Source: an uncultured Flavobacteriales bacterium
GTDB taxonomy: Bacteria > Bacteroidota > Bacteroidia > Flavobacteriales > Weeksellaceae
Assembly: GCA_937876095.1 (NCBI GenBank)
Contig: CALFIE010000016.1
Coordinates: forward strand, 1-25,596
DNA: 25,596 nucleotides
Reading direction: 5' to 3'
This document shows, piece by piece, positions 8,062-16,337 of the stretch (within the stretch, counting starts at the first letter, position 1; every line of letters starts with the position of its first letter). Both the position numbers and the translations under genes were made by a program. The notes beneath the pieces were generated by a model, which saw only the letters and a program-made list of their open reading frames with translations, had not been told where the DNA came from and did no database searches.

Positions 8062-8183
8062 TTGACTTATGATAATAAAATAAAAAATAACTGAGTGTAT
8101 TTATATTCCTAGAAATTTCAAAATAGGTACTTACATGATTTTCTGGTTGAAAAACCTTCTATTTTTAAAATCTCATTAATAAT

Positions 8184-9227
8184 TTAGGAATACACTCCGT
8201 AATTAGCAGCTCCACAAATGATGGTGTTCTGATTCAGAAGCAAATAAATAGGGATATCTTTCAGAATATGCTCCATTTTATCGCTTAAAATGAAATTTTT
8301 GTAAAATTTGTCTTTATTCAATAATTTTTGAAGTGCAACAGCCATATCTCCACTTAAAATGAGACCACCAGTTGCTTTAAGTTTCAGTACCAAACTATTG
8401 GCTTCTCTTGCCAAAAATATGAGGAAAGTATCAATAGTAATGGTACAAATACGGTCTCGATCTTCTAATGCACCTTCTATAATTGCATTAATAAAATTAC
8501 CCGATTCTATTTCTTGAGTAAGCCAATTTGGTTCTACCAAATGTTTTACGTCTCTTAGAAATCTATAAATATTGAAAAGTCCAGAATCGGTAAGTACGGT
8601 TTCCCAACTTACAATTCCATAAATTCTGTGCAAAAATTGGTAAAAATCTACCTCATCATTGGTTCTAGGAGAAAACTCACAATGTCCACCTTCAGTTGCA
8701 AAAGGACGAAGAAATGTGCCATCACAAAACAATCCAGCTTCACCTAAACCGTTTCCTGGTGCCAAAATTGCAACATTTCCTACACTTGCTATTTCAGTTT
8801 TGTGGATTTCTACCAAATCGGCATCAGAAATATTTGCTAAACCATAAGCTGAAGCTTCTAAATCATTTATTAAAAATACTTTTTCTGCTCCAATTGCCAA
8901 TTTTATTTTTTGTGAATCCAAAGTCCAATGCAACCTTTCTGGTTGGCTCACTCCGTTCATAACAGGACCCGGAACTGCGACTGAAATTCTAAAACTTCCT
9001 GAAATACCAACTGAGGATATAAATTCTTTTACCATCTCTTCAAATCCAGAAAAATTACAGGTTTTGTATGATTTTTCCGCTTTTTGCACCAACTGTGAAT
9101 TTTCGGTTTCCAAATACCTCAATTTAGTTTCTACTACACGTAAATCTGCTGCAATAATTTTGATTTTTTGATTGTCGTTTTGTGCAATTCCAGGTAAAAA
9201 AAGTTTGAATTTTTTTGATACTTCCAT
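8184..9227 (-). CDS. Glucokinase-family (Glk-type) protein with altered nucleotide-binding motifs
   Basis: The product is 347 residues (ATG at 9227; a GTG at 9245 is less likely because it falls at the predicted transcription start). It aligns by eye along the whole bacterial Glk family. Sugar-site residues are kept: LINDLEA with Asn121 and the catalytic Asp122, EGGH (179-182) and the Glu at about 209 (WETVL). The nucleotide-binding motifs are not. The usual D.GGT.T phosphate motif reads DLRVVET (28-34). The second phosphate loop GTGLG reads GNGLG. The usual GGI.P adenosine motif reads SGDMAV (about 291-296), and the usual SGPG reads TDSG. Fold and glucose binding look likely; kinase activity is doubtful. 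It lies 196 bases downstream of fhs with its own -7 box. It could be a sugar sensor, a weak kinase, or a gene in decay, although the frame is intact. Confidence 0.75.
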   Translation of the reverse strand: MEVSKKFKLFLPGIAQNDNQKIKIIAADLRVVETKLRYLETENSQLVQKAEKSYKTCNFSGFEEMVKEFISSVGISGSFRISVAVPGPVMNGVSQPERLHWTLDSQKIKLAIGAEKVFLINDLEASAYGLANISDADLVEIHKTEIASVGNVAILAPGNGLGEAGLFCDGTFLRPFATEGGHCEFSPRTNDEVDFYQFLHRIYGIVSWETVLTDSGLFNIYRFLRDVKHLVEPNWLTQEIESGNFINAIIEGALEDRDRICTITIDTFLIFLAREANSLVLKLKATGGLILSGDMAVALQKLLNKDKFYKNFILSDKMEHILKDIPIYLLLNQNTIICGAANYGVYS

Positions 9228-9247
9228 AGATGAGTGTGTTACCACAC

Positions 9248-9255
9248 CAAAGATA
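9248..9255 (-). promoter_or_regulatory. -7 element for the glucokinase-family gene (TATCTTTG)
   Basis: On the minus strand TATCTTTG matches TAnnTTTG exactly, 20 bases before the ATG at 9227. No clear -33 element was found. The intergenic stretch also holds near-identical direct repeats (AAAGTATTTGAAA and AAAGTATTGAAA on the minus strand, about 9335-9385) of unknown meaning. Confidence 0.4.
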
Positions 9256-9423
9256 ATAATTGTTTTGAAATATTTTCAGAAAAATACTATACCAATGATT
9301 TTTTTCTAAAAATAAACAACAACAAAAATACTAAAGTCTGACTTTCAATACTTTTGTACGGGTATTAAATTTCAAATACTTTTACTAATAAATATATAGA
9401 ATCAAAAAAAATAATTGTAAAAT

Positions 9424-11100
9424 TTAACTCAATCCTGTGATTTTTCCGTCTTTATCTATATCCATTCCTTCTGCTGCAGGTACGCTTGGTAAACCAGGCA
9501 TTCTCATCATATCTCCCAAAATTGGGATGATGAAACCTGCTCCTGCTGCAAATTCAAATTCACGAACTGTCACTTTGAAATTTCTAGGACGACCGATTTT
9601 GGTTTCGTCGTCACTCAAAGATTTTTGTGTTTTTGCCATACAAATCGGCAATTTATCTAACCCTAAATCGTAAATATTTTTGAGCTGATTTTTGGCTTTT
9701 TGCGAAAAAACTGCAGTTTCTGCTCCGTACACTTCTTTGGCAATGGTTTCAATTTTGTGTTCTACTGAATCATTTACATTATAGAGTGGTTGGTAATTAT
9801 TACCACAATGTTCGGTGCAATAGATTACTTCTTTTGCCAAATCTATCATACCATCTCCTCCTTTGGTAAATTCATCGGCTAGAATTGCTTTTACTCCCAA
9901 TTTTTCGCACTCTGATTTCAAAAAATTGATTTCTTCTAATGAATCGGTATCGAAATGGTTAATCGCAATAATCGGTTTCAGCTGCCATTTGAAAGCGTTT
10001 TCTATATGTTTTTGTAAATTTTCAAAACCTTTTTTCACCAAATCGAGGTTGGGAATTCCGTATTCATTTTTTTTGGCACCACCATGAAAGCGTAGTGCTC
10101 TAATCGTAGCAACCAAGACATAAGCATCTGGTTTTAGATTGCCATAAAAACCTTTGATATGCATGAATTTTTCGGCTCCCAAATCTGCGCCGAAACCTGC
10201 TTCTGTTACCACATAATCTGCCAAAGAAAGTCCCATTTTGGTTGCAATAATCGTATTGGTACCTTGTGCAATATTCGCAAAAGGACCGCCGTGTAAAATC
10301 GCAGGATTTCCTTCAAGTGTTTGTACCAAATTAGGTTTTATAGCATCTTTCAGCAAAATTGCCATCGCTCCTTGTGCGTGCAAATCTCTGGCATAGATTG
10401 GTTTTTTATCAAAAGTATAACCCACAAAAATTCCTCCCAATCTGTTTTTGAGGTCTTCAAAATTTTTAGAAAGACACAAAATCGCCATCACTTCTGAAGC
10501 GGGCGTAATATTGAATCCTTCCTCTCTCGGAATTCCGTTGGTAGAACCGCCAATTCCTACGATGATGTGTCGCAAACTTCGGTCATTCATATCCATCACT
10601 CGTTTCCAAGTAATTGTGCGAGGATCTATGTTCAGATTTCGTTTTTTATCTTGTAAATTATTATCAATAAGTGCCGAAAGTAAATTATTGGCTTTCTCGA
10701 TCGCAGCAAAATCACCTGTAAAATGCAAATTGATATCAACCATAGGAATTACCTGCGCAAAACCACCTCCTGCTGCTCCACCTTTAATCCCAAAAACAGG
10801 TCCCAAACTTGGTTCACGTAACACTGCAATTGCTTTTTCACCAATTTTGTTTAGACCATCACACAAACCAACCGAAACTGTTGTTTTTCCTTCACCAGCT
10901 GGAGTTGGATTGATGGCAGAAACCAAAATTAATTTTGATTTTTTCAGTTTTTCTTCGTCTATATATTTCAGAGGAAGTTTGGCTTTGTATTTACCGTAAT
11001 ATTCTAGATCTTCACGATCAATTCCTATTTTATCTGCAATTTCTCTGATGTGTTGAATGCTTGCATTTTGTGCAATTTCTAAATCGGTTGGGAAACTCAT
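9424..11100 (-). CDS. fhs: Formate--tetrahydrofolate ligase
   Basis: The product is 558 residues, the usual length. It makes 10-formyl-THF from formate, ATP and THF in the cytoplasm, feeding purine and one-carbon metabolism. The N-terminal nucleotide loop NPTPAGEGKTTVSVGL is clear at about 66-81. EPSLGPVFGIKGGAAGGG, VDINLHFTGDF, GFNITPASEVMAI and EAGFGADLGAEKF follow in family order, and the protein ends normally (GMDIDKDGKITGLS). The ATG at 11100 starts the conserved N-terminal helix (FPTDLEIAQNA). No clear TAnnTTTG element was found upstream; the 257 bases to the divergent NRAMP gene hold that gene's promoter and nothing else I recognise. Together with the serine dehydratase further down it touches serine/one-carbon metabolism, but the genes are not adjacent. 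Confidence 0.97.
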   Translation of the reverse strand: MSFPTDLEIAQNASIQHIREIADKIGIDREDLEYYGKYKAKLPLKYIDEEKLKKSKLILVSAINPTPAGEGKTTVSVGLCDGLNKIGEKAIAVLREPSLGPVFGIKGGAAGGGFAQVIPMVDINLHFTGDFAAIEKANNLLSALIDNNLQDKKRNLNIDPRTITWKRVMDMNDRSLRHIIVGIGGSTNGIPREEGFNITPASEVMAILCLSKNFEDLKNRLGGIFVGYTFDKKPIYARDLHAQGAMAILLKDAIKPNLVQTLEGNPAILHGGPFANIAQGTNTIIATKMGLSLADYVVTEAGFGADLGAEKFMHIKGFYGNLKPDAYVLVATIRALRFHGGAKKNEYGIPNLDLVKKGFENLQKHIENAFKWQLKPIIAINHFDTDSLEEINFLKSECEKLGVKAILADEFTKGGDGMIDLAKEVIYCTEHCGNNYQPLYNVNDSVEHKIETIAKEVYGAETAVFSQKAKNQLKNIYDLGLDKLPICMAKTQKSLSDDETKIGRPRNFKVTVREFEFAAGAGFIIPILGDMMRMPGLPSVPAAEGMDIDKDGKITGLS

Positions 11101-11294
11101 AGTTTATTTTTTTTGCTTCGCTAATGTACAATGATTTCGTGAATTGCAAGCGTGGTTTTGTTTGAGATTTGTCAGTGTTATTAGTATTCTTATCAATACA
11201 GAACATGATATTTTATTTTAGTACAGATTAATCATTAATTGCTATTGATTCTATTTGAATTTTTAAATAAAATTGCAGGCTAATTCCATGAAAA

Positions 11295-11326
11295 TTTGGA
11301 GGATAAGATATATTTAACTAATTTTG
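11295..11326 (+). promoter_or_regulatory. Bacteroidota-type promoter of the NRAMP gene
   Basis: TTTG at 11295-11298, a 20-base spacer, then TAATTTTG at 11319-11326 together match the consensus TTTG-N19/20-TAnnTTTG. The predicted transcription start is near 11330, giving a leader of about 28 bases before the ATG at 11358. Confidence 0.75.
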
Positions 11327-11342
11327 TTAGACAAATCTAACA
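11325..11342 (+). promoter_or_regulatory. Palindromic operator, probably metal-responsive (DtxR/MntR type)
   Basis: TGTTAGA (11325-11331), CAAA, TCTAACA (11336-11342) form a perfect 7-bp inverted repeat with core TTAG-N6-CTAA. It begins at the end of the -7 element and covers the predicted start of transcription, where a bound repressor would block initiation. NRAMP genes are commonly controlled by DtxR/MntR-family repressors, whose operators are short AT-rich palindromes of this kind. No regulator gene is in the window. Confidence 0.6.
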
Positions 11343-11357
11343 TTTAATTTTTCATTA

Positions 11358-12680
11358 ATGAAAAAAGCCTGGAAAAAAGATAGAAACCAAAATTCTCTAC
11401 CCGAAGTATTTTCGAGTATTTCTGTACCAAAAAACGGTAGTTTTTGGAGGAAAATGTTCGCATTTGCAGGTCCCGGTTTGATGATTGCAGTTGGTTATAT
11501 GGACCCCGGAAATTGGGCAACAGATATTGCAGGTGGTGCCAAATTCGGCTATACATTGCTTTCGGTGGTACTAATTTCTAATATTTTTGCGATTGTTTTG
11601 CAGCATTTATCTTTAAAATTAGGAATTGTAGCAGAACGAGATTTGGCACAAGCTTGCAGAGACCATTTCTCACCTATTACCAATTATTTTTTGTGGTTTT
11701 TTTGCGAAATTGCTATCATTGCGTGTGATTTAGCAGAAGTCATAGGTTCTGCAATTGCACTTAATTTATTATTCGGTATTCCACTAATTTGGGGAGTTGT
11801 CATAACAATTATAGATGTTTTCCTGATATTATTTCTACAAGCAAAAGGTTTCAGATGGATTGAGAGAATTGTTGCGGCACTTATTGTGGTAATTTTTGGC
11901 TGTTTTCTATATGAAATTATTATTTCTAAACCCGAATTATTACCAGTTCTGAAAGGTCTAATTCCGCAATCTGAAATTATTACCAATCCACAAATGCTGT
12001 ACATTGCCATCGGAATTTTGGGTGCAACTGTGATGCCTCATAATTTGTATTTGCACAGTTCACTAGTGCAAACCAGAGATTATCCCAGAACTGAGTCAGG
12101 AAAAAAAGAAGCCATCAAATTTGCAACTATTGACAGTTCTTCCGCACTTTTTTTGGCATTTTTTATCAATGCTGCTATTCTAATTGTGGCAGCAGCAACC
12201 TTTCACACAACTGGTTATCAAGATATTGCAGATATTACAGATGCTCATAAAATGCTGACTCCACTTCTTGGTACTTCTTTGGCAAGTATTGTTTTTGCGG
12301 TTGCTTTGCTTGCATCTGGACAAAATTCTACACTTACAGGAACTTTGGCTGCACAAATCGTGATGGAAGGTTTCCTAAATATACAACTCAAACCTTGGCT
12401 CAGAAGATTGATTACCAGATTAGTAGCCGTAATTCCGGTTTTAGTAGTGACTATTTTGTATGGTGAAAGTGGAATTTCTAATTTACTGATATTCAGTCAA
12501 GTAATTTTATCTATGCAATTAAGTTTTGCGGTGGTTCCTTTGGTGTTTTTTACCAATTCCAAAGTAAAAATGGGCGAATTTGTAAATCCAAAATGGTTGA
12601 AAATTTTGGCGTATATCATCAGTTTCATCATTATTTTTCTAAATATTTATCTACTCTATCAAACAGTAGTTGGTTTTTAA
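11358..12680 (+). CDS. mntH: NRAMP-family divalent metal (Mn/Fe) transporter
   Basis: The product is 440 residues, an inner-membrane proton-coupled importer of Mn2+/Fe2+ with about 11 hydrophobic segments. The family signatures are both present: GYMDPGNWATD (TM1 unwound segment with the metal-binding Asp and Asn) at about 47-57 and VMPHNLYLHS (TM6 region with the metal-binding Met) at about 223-232. The GQNSTLTGTLAAQIVMEGF segment further on is also typical. The N-terminus is basic and cytoplasmic. The gene stands alone, divergent from fhs, with a promoter and a perfect palindrome overlapping the start of transcription. This suggests repression when metal is plentiful. Which metal it prefers in vivo cannot be decided from sequence. 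Confidence 0.93.
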   Translation: MKKAWKKDRNQNSLPEVFSSISVPKNGSFWRKMFAFAGPGLMIAVGYMDPGNWATDIAGGAKFGYTLLSVVLISNIFAIVLQHLSLKLGIVAERDLAQACRDHFSPITNYFLWFFCEIAIIACDLAEVIGSAIALNLLFGIPLIWGVVITIIDVFLILFLQAKGFRWIERIVAALIVVIFGCFLYEIIISKPELLPVLKGLIPQSEIITNPQMLYIAIGILGATVMPHNLYLHSSLVQTRDYPRTESGKKEAIKFATIDSSSALFLAFFINAAILIVAAATFHTTGYQDIADITDAHKMLTPLLGTSLASIVFAVALLASGQNSTLTGTLAAQIVMEGFLNIQLKPWLRRLITRLVAVIPVLVVTILYGESGISNLLIFSQVILSMQLSFAVVPLVFFTNSKVKMGEFVNPKWLKILAYIISFIIIFLNIYLLYQTVVGF

Positions 12681-12760
12681 TTAAAAAAACTATTGCCAAT
12701 TTGTCCTAAAATAAACTTTGGCAAAATCTTTGTCTATACCTCATCAATAATATAATAATT

Positions 12761-13300
12761 ATGGAAGATTACAAAGATTTACACGAAGAAATCACCCAAA
12801 ATCAAGACGATTTATCTACAAATACCGAAGGTGAAACCACCGAAAATGTGACAATAGAACCAACTACCGAAGAACTTTTGGCAGAAGAGAAAGACCGATA
12901 CATTCGTCTTTTTGCCGAATTCGAAAATTATAAAAAACGCAGTCAGAAAGAACGGTTAGAGTTTTTCCAGTATGCAAATACCGATATGATGGTTTCTATG
13001 TTGGGAGTATTAGACGATTTTGAGCGCGCACTAAAAGAAATTGCCAAAAACGGCAATGCTGCGGATTTACAAGGAGTAGAACTGATTTATCAAAAATTCA
13101 AAAATAAACTTACCGAAAAAGGTCTTAAACCAATTGAGGTACAAAGTAGTGACCAATTCAATGTAGATTTACACGAGGCAATCACCCAAATTCCTGCTCC
13201 AACTCCTGAACTGAAAGGTAAAATAGTAGATGTGGTAGAATCAGGTTATACGCTGCACGATAAAGTGATTAGATTCGCAAAAGTTGTGATAGGAAATTAA
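12761..13300 (+). CDS. grpE: GrpE nucleotide-exchange factor
   Basis: The product is 179 residues. It releases ADP from DnaK in the chaperone cycle and forms a dimer in the cytoplasm. The N-terminal 45 residues are acidic and probably disordered. A long helix follows (about 45-85, ending RLFAEFENYKKRSQKERLEF). The C-terminal beta domain has HEAITQIPAP and the signature VVESGYTLHDKVIRFAKVVIG. The gene lies 75 bases upstream of dnaJ in the usual grpE-dnaJ order, probably one operon. No exact TAnnTTTG match was found upstream; the closest string, TAAACTTTG (12713-12721 area), has one base too many between the halves. No CIRCE element was seen. Confidence 0.95.
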   Translation: MEDYKDLHEEITQNQDDLSTNTEGETTENVTIEPTTEELLAEEKDRYIRLFAEFENYKKRSQKERLEFFQYANTDMMVSMLGVLDDFERALKEIAKNGNAADLQGVELIYQKFKNKLTEKGLKPIEVQSSDQFNVDLHEAITQIPAPTPELKGKIVDVVESGYTLHDKVIRFAKVVIGN

Positions 13301-13375
13301 TACATAATTGAAAATCAGCATAATAAAAATTACCAAATTATACAATGGCTAATTTTTTGCTTTAATAGAATAGAA

Positions 13376-14506
13376 ATGACAAAACGAGATTACTACGAAA
13401 TTTTAGAAATATCTAAATCTGCTTCTAGTGAAGAAATAAAAAAAGCCTACCGAAAAATGGCTTTGAAGTATCACCCCGACAAAAATCCTGGTGATGCAAA
13501 AGCAGAAGAAAAATTCAAAGAAGCAGCCGAAGCATACGAAGTCTTGAGTGATGGGAATAAACGAGCAAGATACGACCAATATGGTCACGCTGGTTTAGGT
13601 GGAAACGGTGGTTTCGGAGGTGGTTTCGGAGGTGGCGGAATGAATATGGAAGATATTTTCTCGCAATTTGGAGATATTTTCGGTGGTCATTTCGGTGGTG
13701 GTTTTGGCGGATTTGGTGGTGGCTCACAAAGGCAACAGCAATTGCGAGGTTCTAATTTGCGTGTCAGAATCAAACTGAATCTCGACGAAATGGTAAATGG
13801 AACGCAAAAAACCATCAAAGTAAAAAAAATGAAATTGGCAGCAGGTACCACTTCAAAAACCTGTACCACTTGCAACGGAACTGGTGTACAAGTGAAGTTG
13901 ATGAACACCATGTTCGGACAAATGCAAACACAAACTACTTGTGGAACTTGTCAAGGAATAGGTAAAATTGCCGACAAAATTCCTGCAGGAGCCAATGCAC
14001 AAGGTTTGATAAAAGAAGATGAAGAAGTTACCATACAAATTCCGGCAGGAGCAAGAGATGGAATACAACTCAGTGTTCGTGGTAAAGGGAACGATGCACC
14101 TTTTGGTGGAATTCCGGGAGATTTACTGGTAGTAGTAGAGGAAGAAGAAGACAAAAATATTAAAAGAGAAGGCGACAATCTGCACCAGGAATTGTATATT
14201 TCTTTTGCAGAAGCCGCACTTGGAACCCAAAAAGAAGTACAAACTGTAGGCGGAAAAGTAAAAATAAAAGTAGATGCAGGTACACAATCTGGCAAAATTC
14301 TACGACTTTCTGGGAAAGGTTTACCAAGTATAGATAGTTATGGGAAAGGTGACATGTTCATCCACATCAATGTGTGGACTCCACAAAACTTGACCGATGC
14401 ACAGAAAGAATTTTTCCAAAACCAAATTAATAAAGGTGAAATGATGGCAGAACCATCAGGAAAAGAAAAAACATTTTTCGAAAAAGTAAAAGATTTATTT
14501 AGTTAA
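13376..14506 (+). CDS. dnaJ: DnaJ chaperone with only one of the two zinc sites
   Basis: The product is 376 residues. The J domain (1-70) has HPD at 33-35, which stimulates DnaK ATPase. A Gly/Phe-rich linker follows (72-116). The zinc region has only two CxxCxGxG motifs, at 163-170 (CTTCNGTG) and 189-196 (CGTCQGIG), where canonical DnaJ has four. Judged by their flanks (GTTSKTC before, MFGQMQTQTTC between), these are motifs II and III, which together form zinc site 2. Motifs I and IV, which form zinc site 1, are both missing; the place of IV is taken by KIPAGANAQGL. The C-terminal substrate-binding beta domains (RDGIQLSVRGKGNDAPFGGIPGDL and later) are complete. The gene is in an operon with grpE and ends in a terminator. 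Confidence 0.95.
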   Translation: MTKRDYYEILEISKSASSEEIKKAYRKMALKYHPDKNPGDAKAEEKFKEAAEAYEVLSDGNKRARYDQYGHAGLGGNGGFGGGFGGGGMNMEDIFSQFGDIFGGHFGGGFGGFGGGSQRQQQLRGSNLRVRIKLNLDEMVNGTQKTIKVKKMKLAAGTTSKTCTTCNGTGVQVKLMNTMFGQMQTQTTCGTCQGIGKIADKIPAGANAQGLIKEDEEVTIQIPAGARDGIQLSVRGKGNDAPFGGIPGDLLVVVEEEEDKNIKREGDNLHQELYISFAEAALGTQKEVQTVGGKVKIKVDAGTQSGKILRLSGKGLPSIDSYGKGDMFIHINVWTPQNLTDAQKEFFQNQINKGEMMAEPSGKEKTFFEKVKDLFS

Positions 14507-14508
14507 TA

Positions 14509-14533
14509 AAAGGGACTTTGGTCTCTTTTTTTT
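14509..14533 (+). terminator. Terminator after dnaJ
   Basis: AAAGGGAC (14509-14516) pairs with GTCTCTTT (14521-14528), including one G-U pair, around a TTTG loop. A T run follows to about 14533. It begins three bases after the dnaJ stop. Confidence 0.75.
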
Positions 14534-14604
14534 ATGAATTTTCGTACCTTTATACTAGATTTCAAATTTCAGAATATCATTATTTTTAAATTAAAAAAAT
14601 AATA

Positions 14605-15489
14605 ATGAAAACCAAAATATTATTTCTAAAAAAAATAATCATTCGATACCATTTTTGGATCATCGGATTATTGGGAGTTTTGGTTTCCTCTTGCAACACC
14701 AGATATCGAATTTGGGTAGGTGAAAAAAAAGAACAAAAAATTTTCAATCTACCTTATGGCGAAGACAAAAAACAAGTGATGGATGTTTTTTTACCATCAA
14801 ATTACCACACAGAAATTCCACCAGTCCTTATTATTCACGGTGGTGGTTGGAAATTCGGAAACAAAGAGCATATGATTATGATTCAGAAATTTCTGCATCA
14901 GAATGACATTGTCACCATCAACATCAATTACCGATTATTACAGAAAAATAGAAATTACCAAGATCAACTGCAAGATATTGGTTTGGCAATCAGGAAATTC
15001 AATGAAATGGTGCCACAAACCAAACTGAAACCTAACAACTACATACTTTTGGGAGAAAGTGCAGGAGCGCATCTTGCGCTACTCTATGGTTACAGAAATC
15101 CTACAGAAATCCGTAAAATAATTTCTATGAGTGGTCCTACCGATTTCTATTCGCCAACTTTTCTGAAACATTTCTATTCTAGATATGCTTCACCGATTTT
15201 CGAGGAAGTTGTTGGTGAAAAATTTGACCGAAAAAATATTTCTAAAAAATTTGTAGAAGCCAGTCCAATTGCCAATGTTACCAACGTTCCTACCCTACTT
15301 TTTCAGGGTGATACCGATTTTTTGGTGAACAAAAATCAAGCATTTGTTCTGGATTCTGTACTTACCGAAAAAGGCATAGATCACCAATTGGTTTATATGA
15401 AAAACAGCGGTCATACTCCACGATTTTTCAGCAAGAAAAAACGTGACAGCCTCATATTTCCAAAAATTTTAGATTTTGTAAAAAATTGA
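14605..15489 (+). CDS. Lipoprotein alpha/beta hydrolase (carboxylesterase-like)
   Basis: The product is 294 residues. A hydrophobic N-terminal segment (about 17-29) ends in LVSSC, a lipobox with Cys30, so the enzyme is probably a membrane-anchored lipoprotein. HGGGW (78-82) is the oxyanion motif of hormone-sensitive-lipase/BD-FAE-like esterases. GESAG (150-154) is the nucleophile elbow with Ser152. GDTDFLV holds the likely acid Asp (236 or 238), and SGHTP the catalytic His270. The set resembles acetyl- or feruloyl-type esterases acting on acylated sugars, but the substrate cannot be settled from sequence. The gene stands alone between the dnaJ terminator and a convergent DedA gene. TACCTTTA about 55 bases upstream is close to a -7 box but lacks the final G. 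Confidence 0.85.
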   Translation: MKTKILFLKKIIIRYHFWIIGLLGVLVSSCNTRYRIWVGEKKEQKIFNLPYGEDKKQVMDVFLPSNYHTEIPPVLIIHGGGWKFGNKEHMIMIQKFLHQNDIVTININYRLLQKNRNYQDQLQDIGLAIRKFNEMVPQTKLKPNNYILLGESAGAHLALLYGYRNPTEIRKIISMSGPTDFYSPTFLKHFYSRYASPIFEEVVGEKFDRKNISKKFVEASPIANVTNVPTLLFQGDTDFLVNKNQAFVLDSVLTEKGIDHQLVYMKNSGHTPRFFSKKKRDSLIFPKILDFVKN

Positions 15490-15516
15490 TGTTCTTGCTT
15501 TTATAGAGAAAATATT

Positions 15517-15554
15517 ATTGGTGAATGATATTTTTTTAATGAAAATTCATCAAT
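15517..15554. terminator. Weak hairpin between convergent genes
   Basis: ATTGGTGAAT (15517-15526) can pair with ATTCATCAAT (15545-15554), with one G-U pair and an 18-base AT-rich loop. The loop is long and no proper T tail follows, so a terminator role for the two convergent genes is only possible. Confidence 0.25.
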
Positions 15555-15576
15555 GATAATAAAATACTCCAAAAAA

Positions 15577-16251
15577 TTATTGGGATACTGTCTTCTTTTT
15601 TCCAAAAATAAATTTGAACAAAATAGGAGCGGTGGTAATGAATACAATCACCAAAATAATGCCTTCTAAATGCTTTTTCAGATCAATTCCAAATTGTTGA
15701 ATAAACAATTTATCTAGATAATGTCCCGCAAAAATCAACAGGAACGACCACGCAAATGCTCCAATCACATTATCCATAAAAAATTTCTTACGATCCATAT
15801 CTACAATTCCGGCAACAATAGGTGTGAAAGTACGCACAATTGGCAAAAATCTTGCTAAAATTACTGCTAAAGCACCGTGTTTTTCAAAAAAATCGTGCGC
15901 TTGATACAGGTATTTTTTCTTAAAGAAAAAAGAATCTTCTTTTCTGTACAGTGCAGAACCCGTTCTTTTACCAAACCAGTAACCTACATTGTTCCCAAAA
16001 ATGGCAGCGAAAGCAATTGCTGTAGCCAAAATGGTGGTATCTAAAAATTCACTTCCGGTACCACCAAAAGTTTCTTTGATGATTTCAACCGCATAAATCC
16101 CCGAAACAAAAAGCAAACTATCTCCTGGTAGAAAAAAACCGATAAATAAGCCTGTTTCAGCGAAAATAATAAAAATAATGAGCCAAAATCCGCCCATTTT
16201 TATATAAAATTCAGGATTCAGTAAATCCTTCCAACTTTCGTAATGTTCCAT
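15577..16251 (-). CDS. DedA-family inner-membrane protein
   Basis: The product is 224 residues from the ATG at 16251; a TTG nine bases upstream falls inside the -7 box and is rejected. DedA/VTT-family members are inner-membrane proteins linked to lipid-carrier flipping and membrane homeostasis. Landmarks are ETGLFIGFFLPGDSLLF (re-entrant loop with the conserved E...F.PG.) and ARFLPIVRTFTPIVAGI (second loop with the conserved R..P..R). About five hydrophobic stretches follow the family pattern. The gene lies downstream of prfB in the same direction, 86 bases away, but has its own exact -7 element. That element is only six bases from the ATG, so the leader should be very short. Confidence 0.9.
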   Translation of the reverse strand: MEHYESWKDLLNPEFYIKMGGFWLIIFIIFAETGLFIGFFLPGDSLLFVSGIYAVEIIKETFGGTGSEFLDTTILATAIAFAAIFGNNVGYWFGKRTGSALYRKEDSFFFKKKYLYQAHDFFEKHGALAVILARFLPIVRTFTPIVAGIVDMDRKKFFMDNVIGAFAWSFLLIFAGHYLDKLFIQQFGIDLKKHLEGIILVIVFITTAPILFKFIFGKKKTVSQ

Positions 16252-16257
16252 AGAGTA

Positions 16258-16265
16258 CAAATATA
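16258..16265 (-). promoter_or_regulatory. -7 element of the DedA gene (TATATTTG), very close to the start codon
   Basis: On the minus strand TATATTTG matches TAnnTTTG and ends six bases before the ATG, predicting a leader of at most a few bases. No well-spaced -33 element was found. Confidence 0.5.
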
Positions 16266-16337
16266 AACTAAAGATGTGAATTATAGATTGGTTGCAAGTT
16301 TATTTAGATTTTTTTAACAAAAAAAATTAAAAAAAAC

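Noticed and set aside
10448..10999. 183-codon frame antisense to fhs.
   Set aside because: Pro/Ser/Lys-rich shadow of a highly conserved gene, with no start signal or recognisable domain.
12693..12724. Inverted repeat TTGCCAA-N18-TTGGCAA upstream of grpE, considered as a heat-shock operator.
   Set aside because: Seven bases with an 18-base gap is easily chance in this DNA, and it does not match CIRCE or another operator I know.
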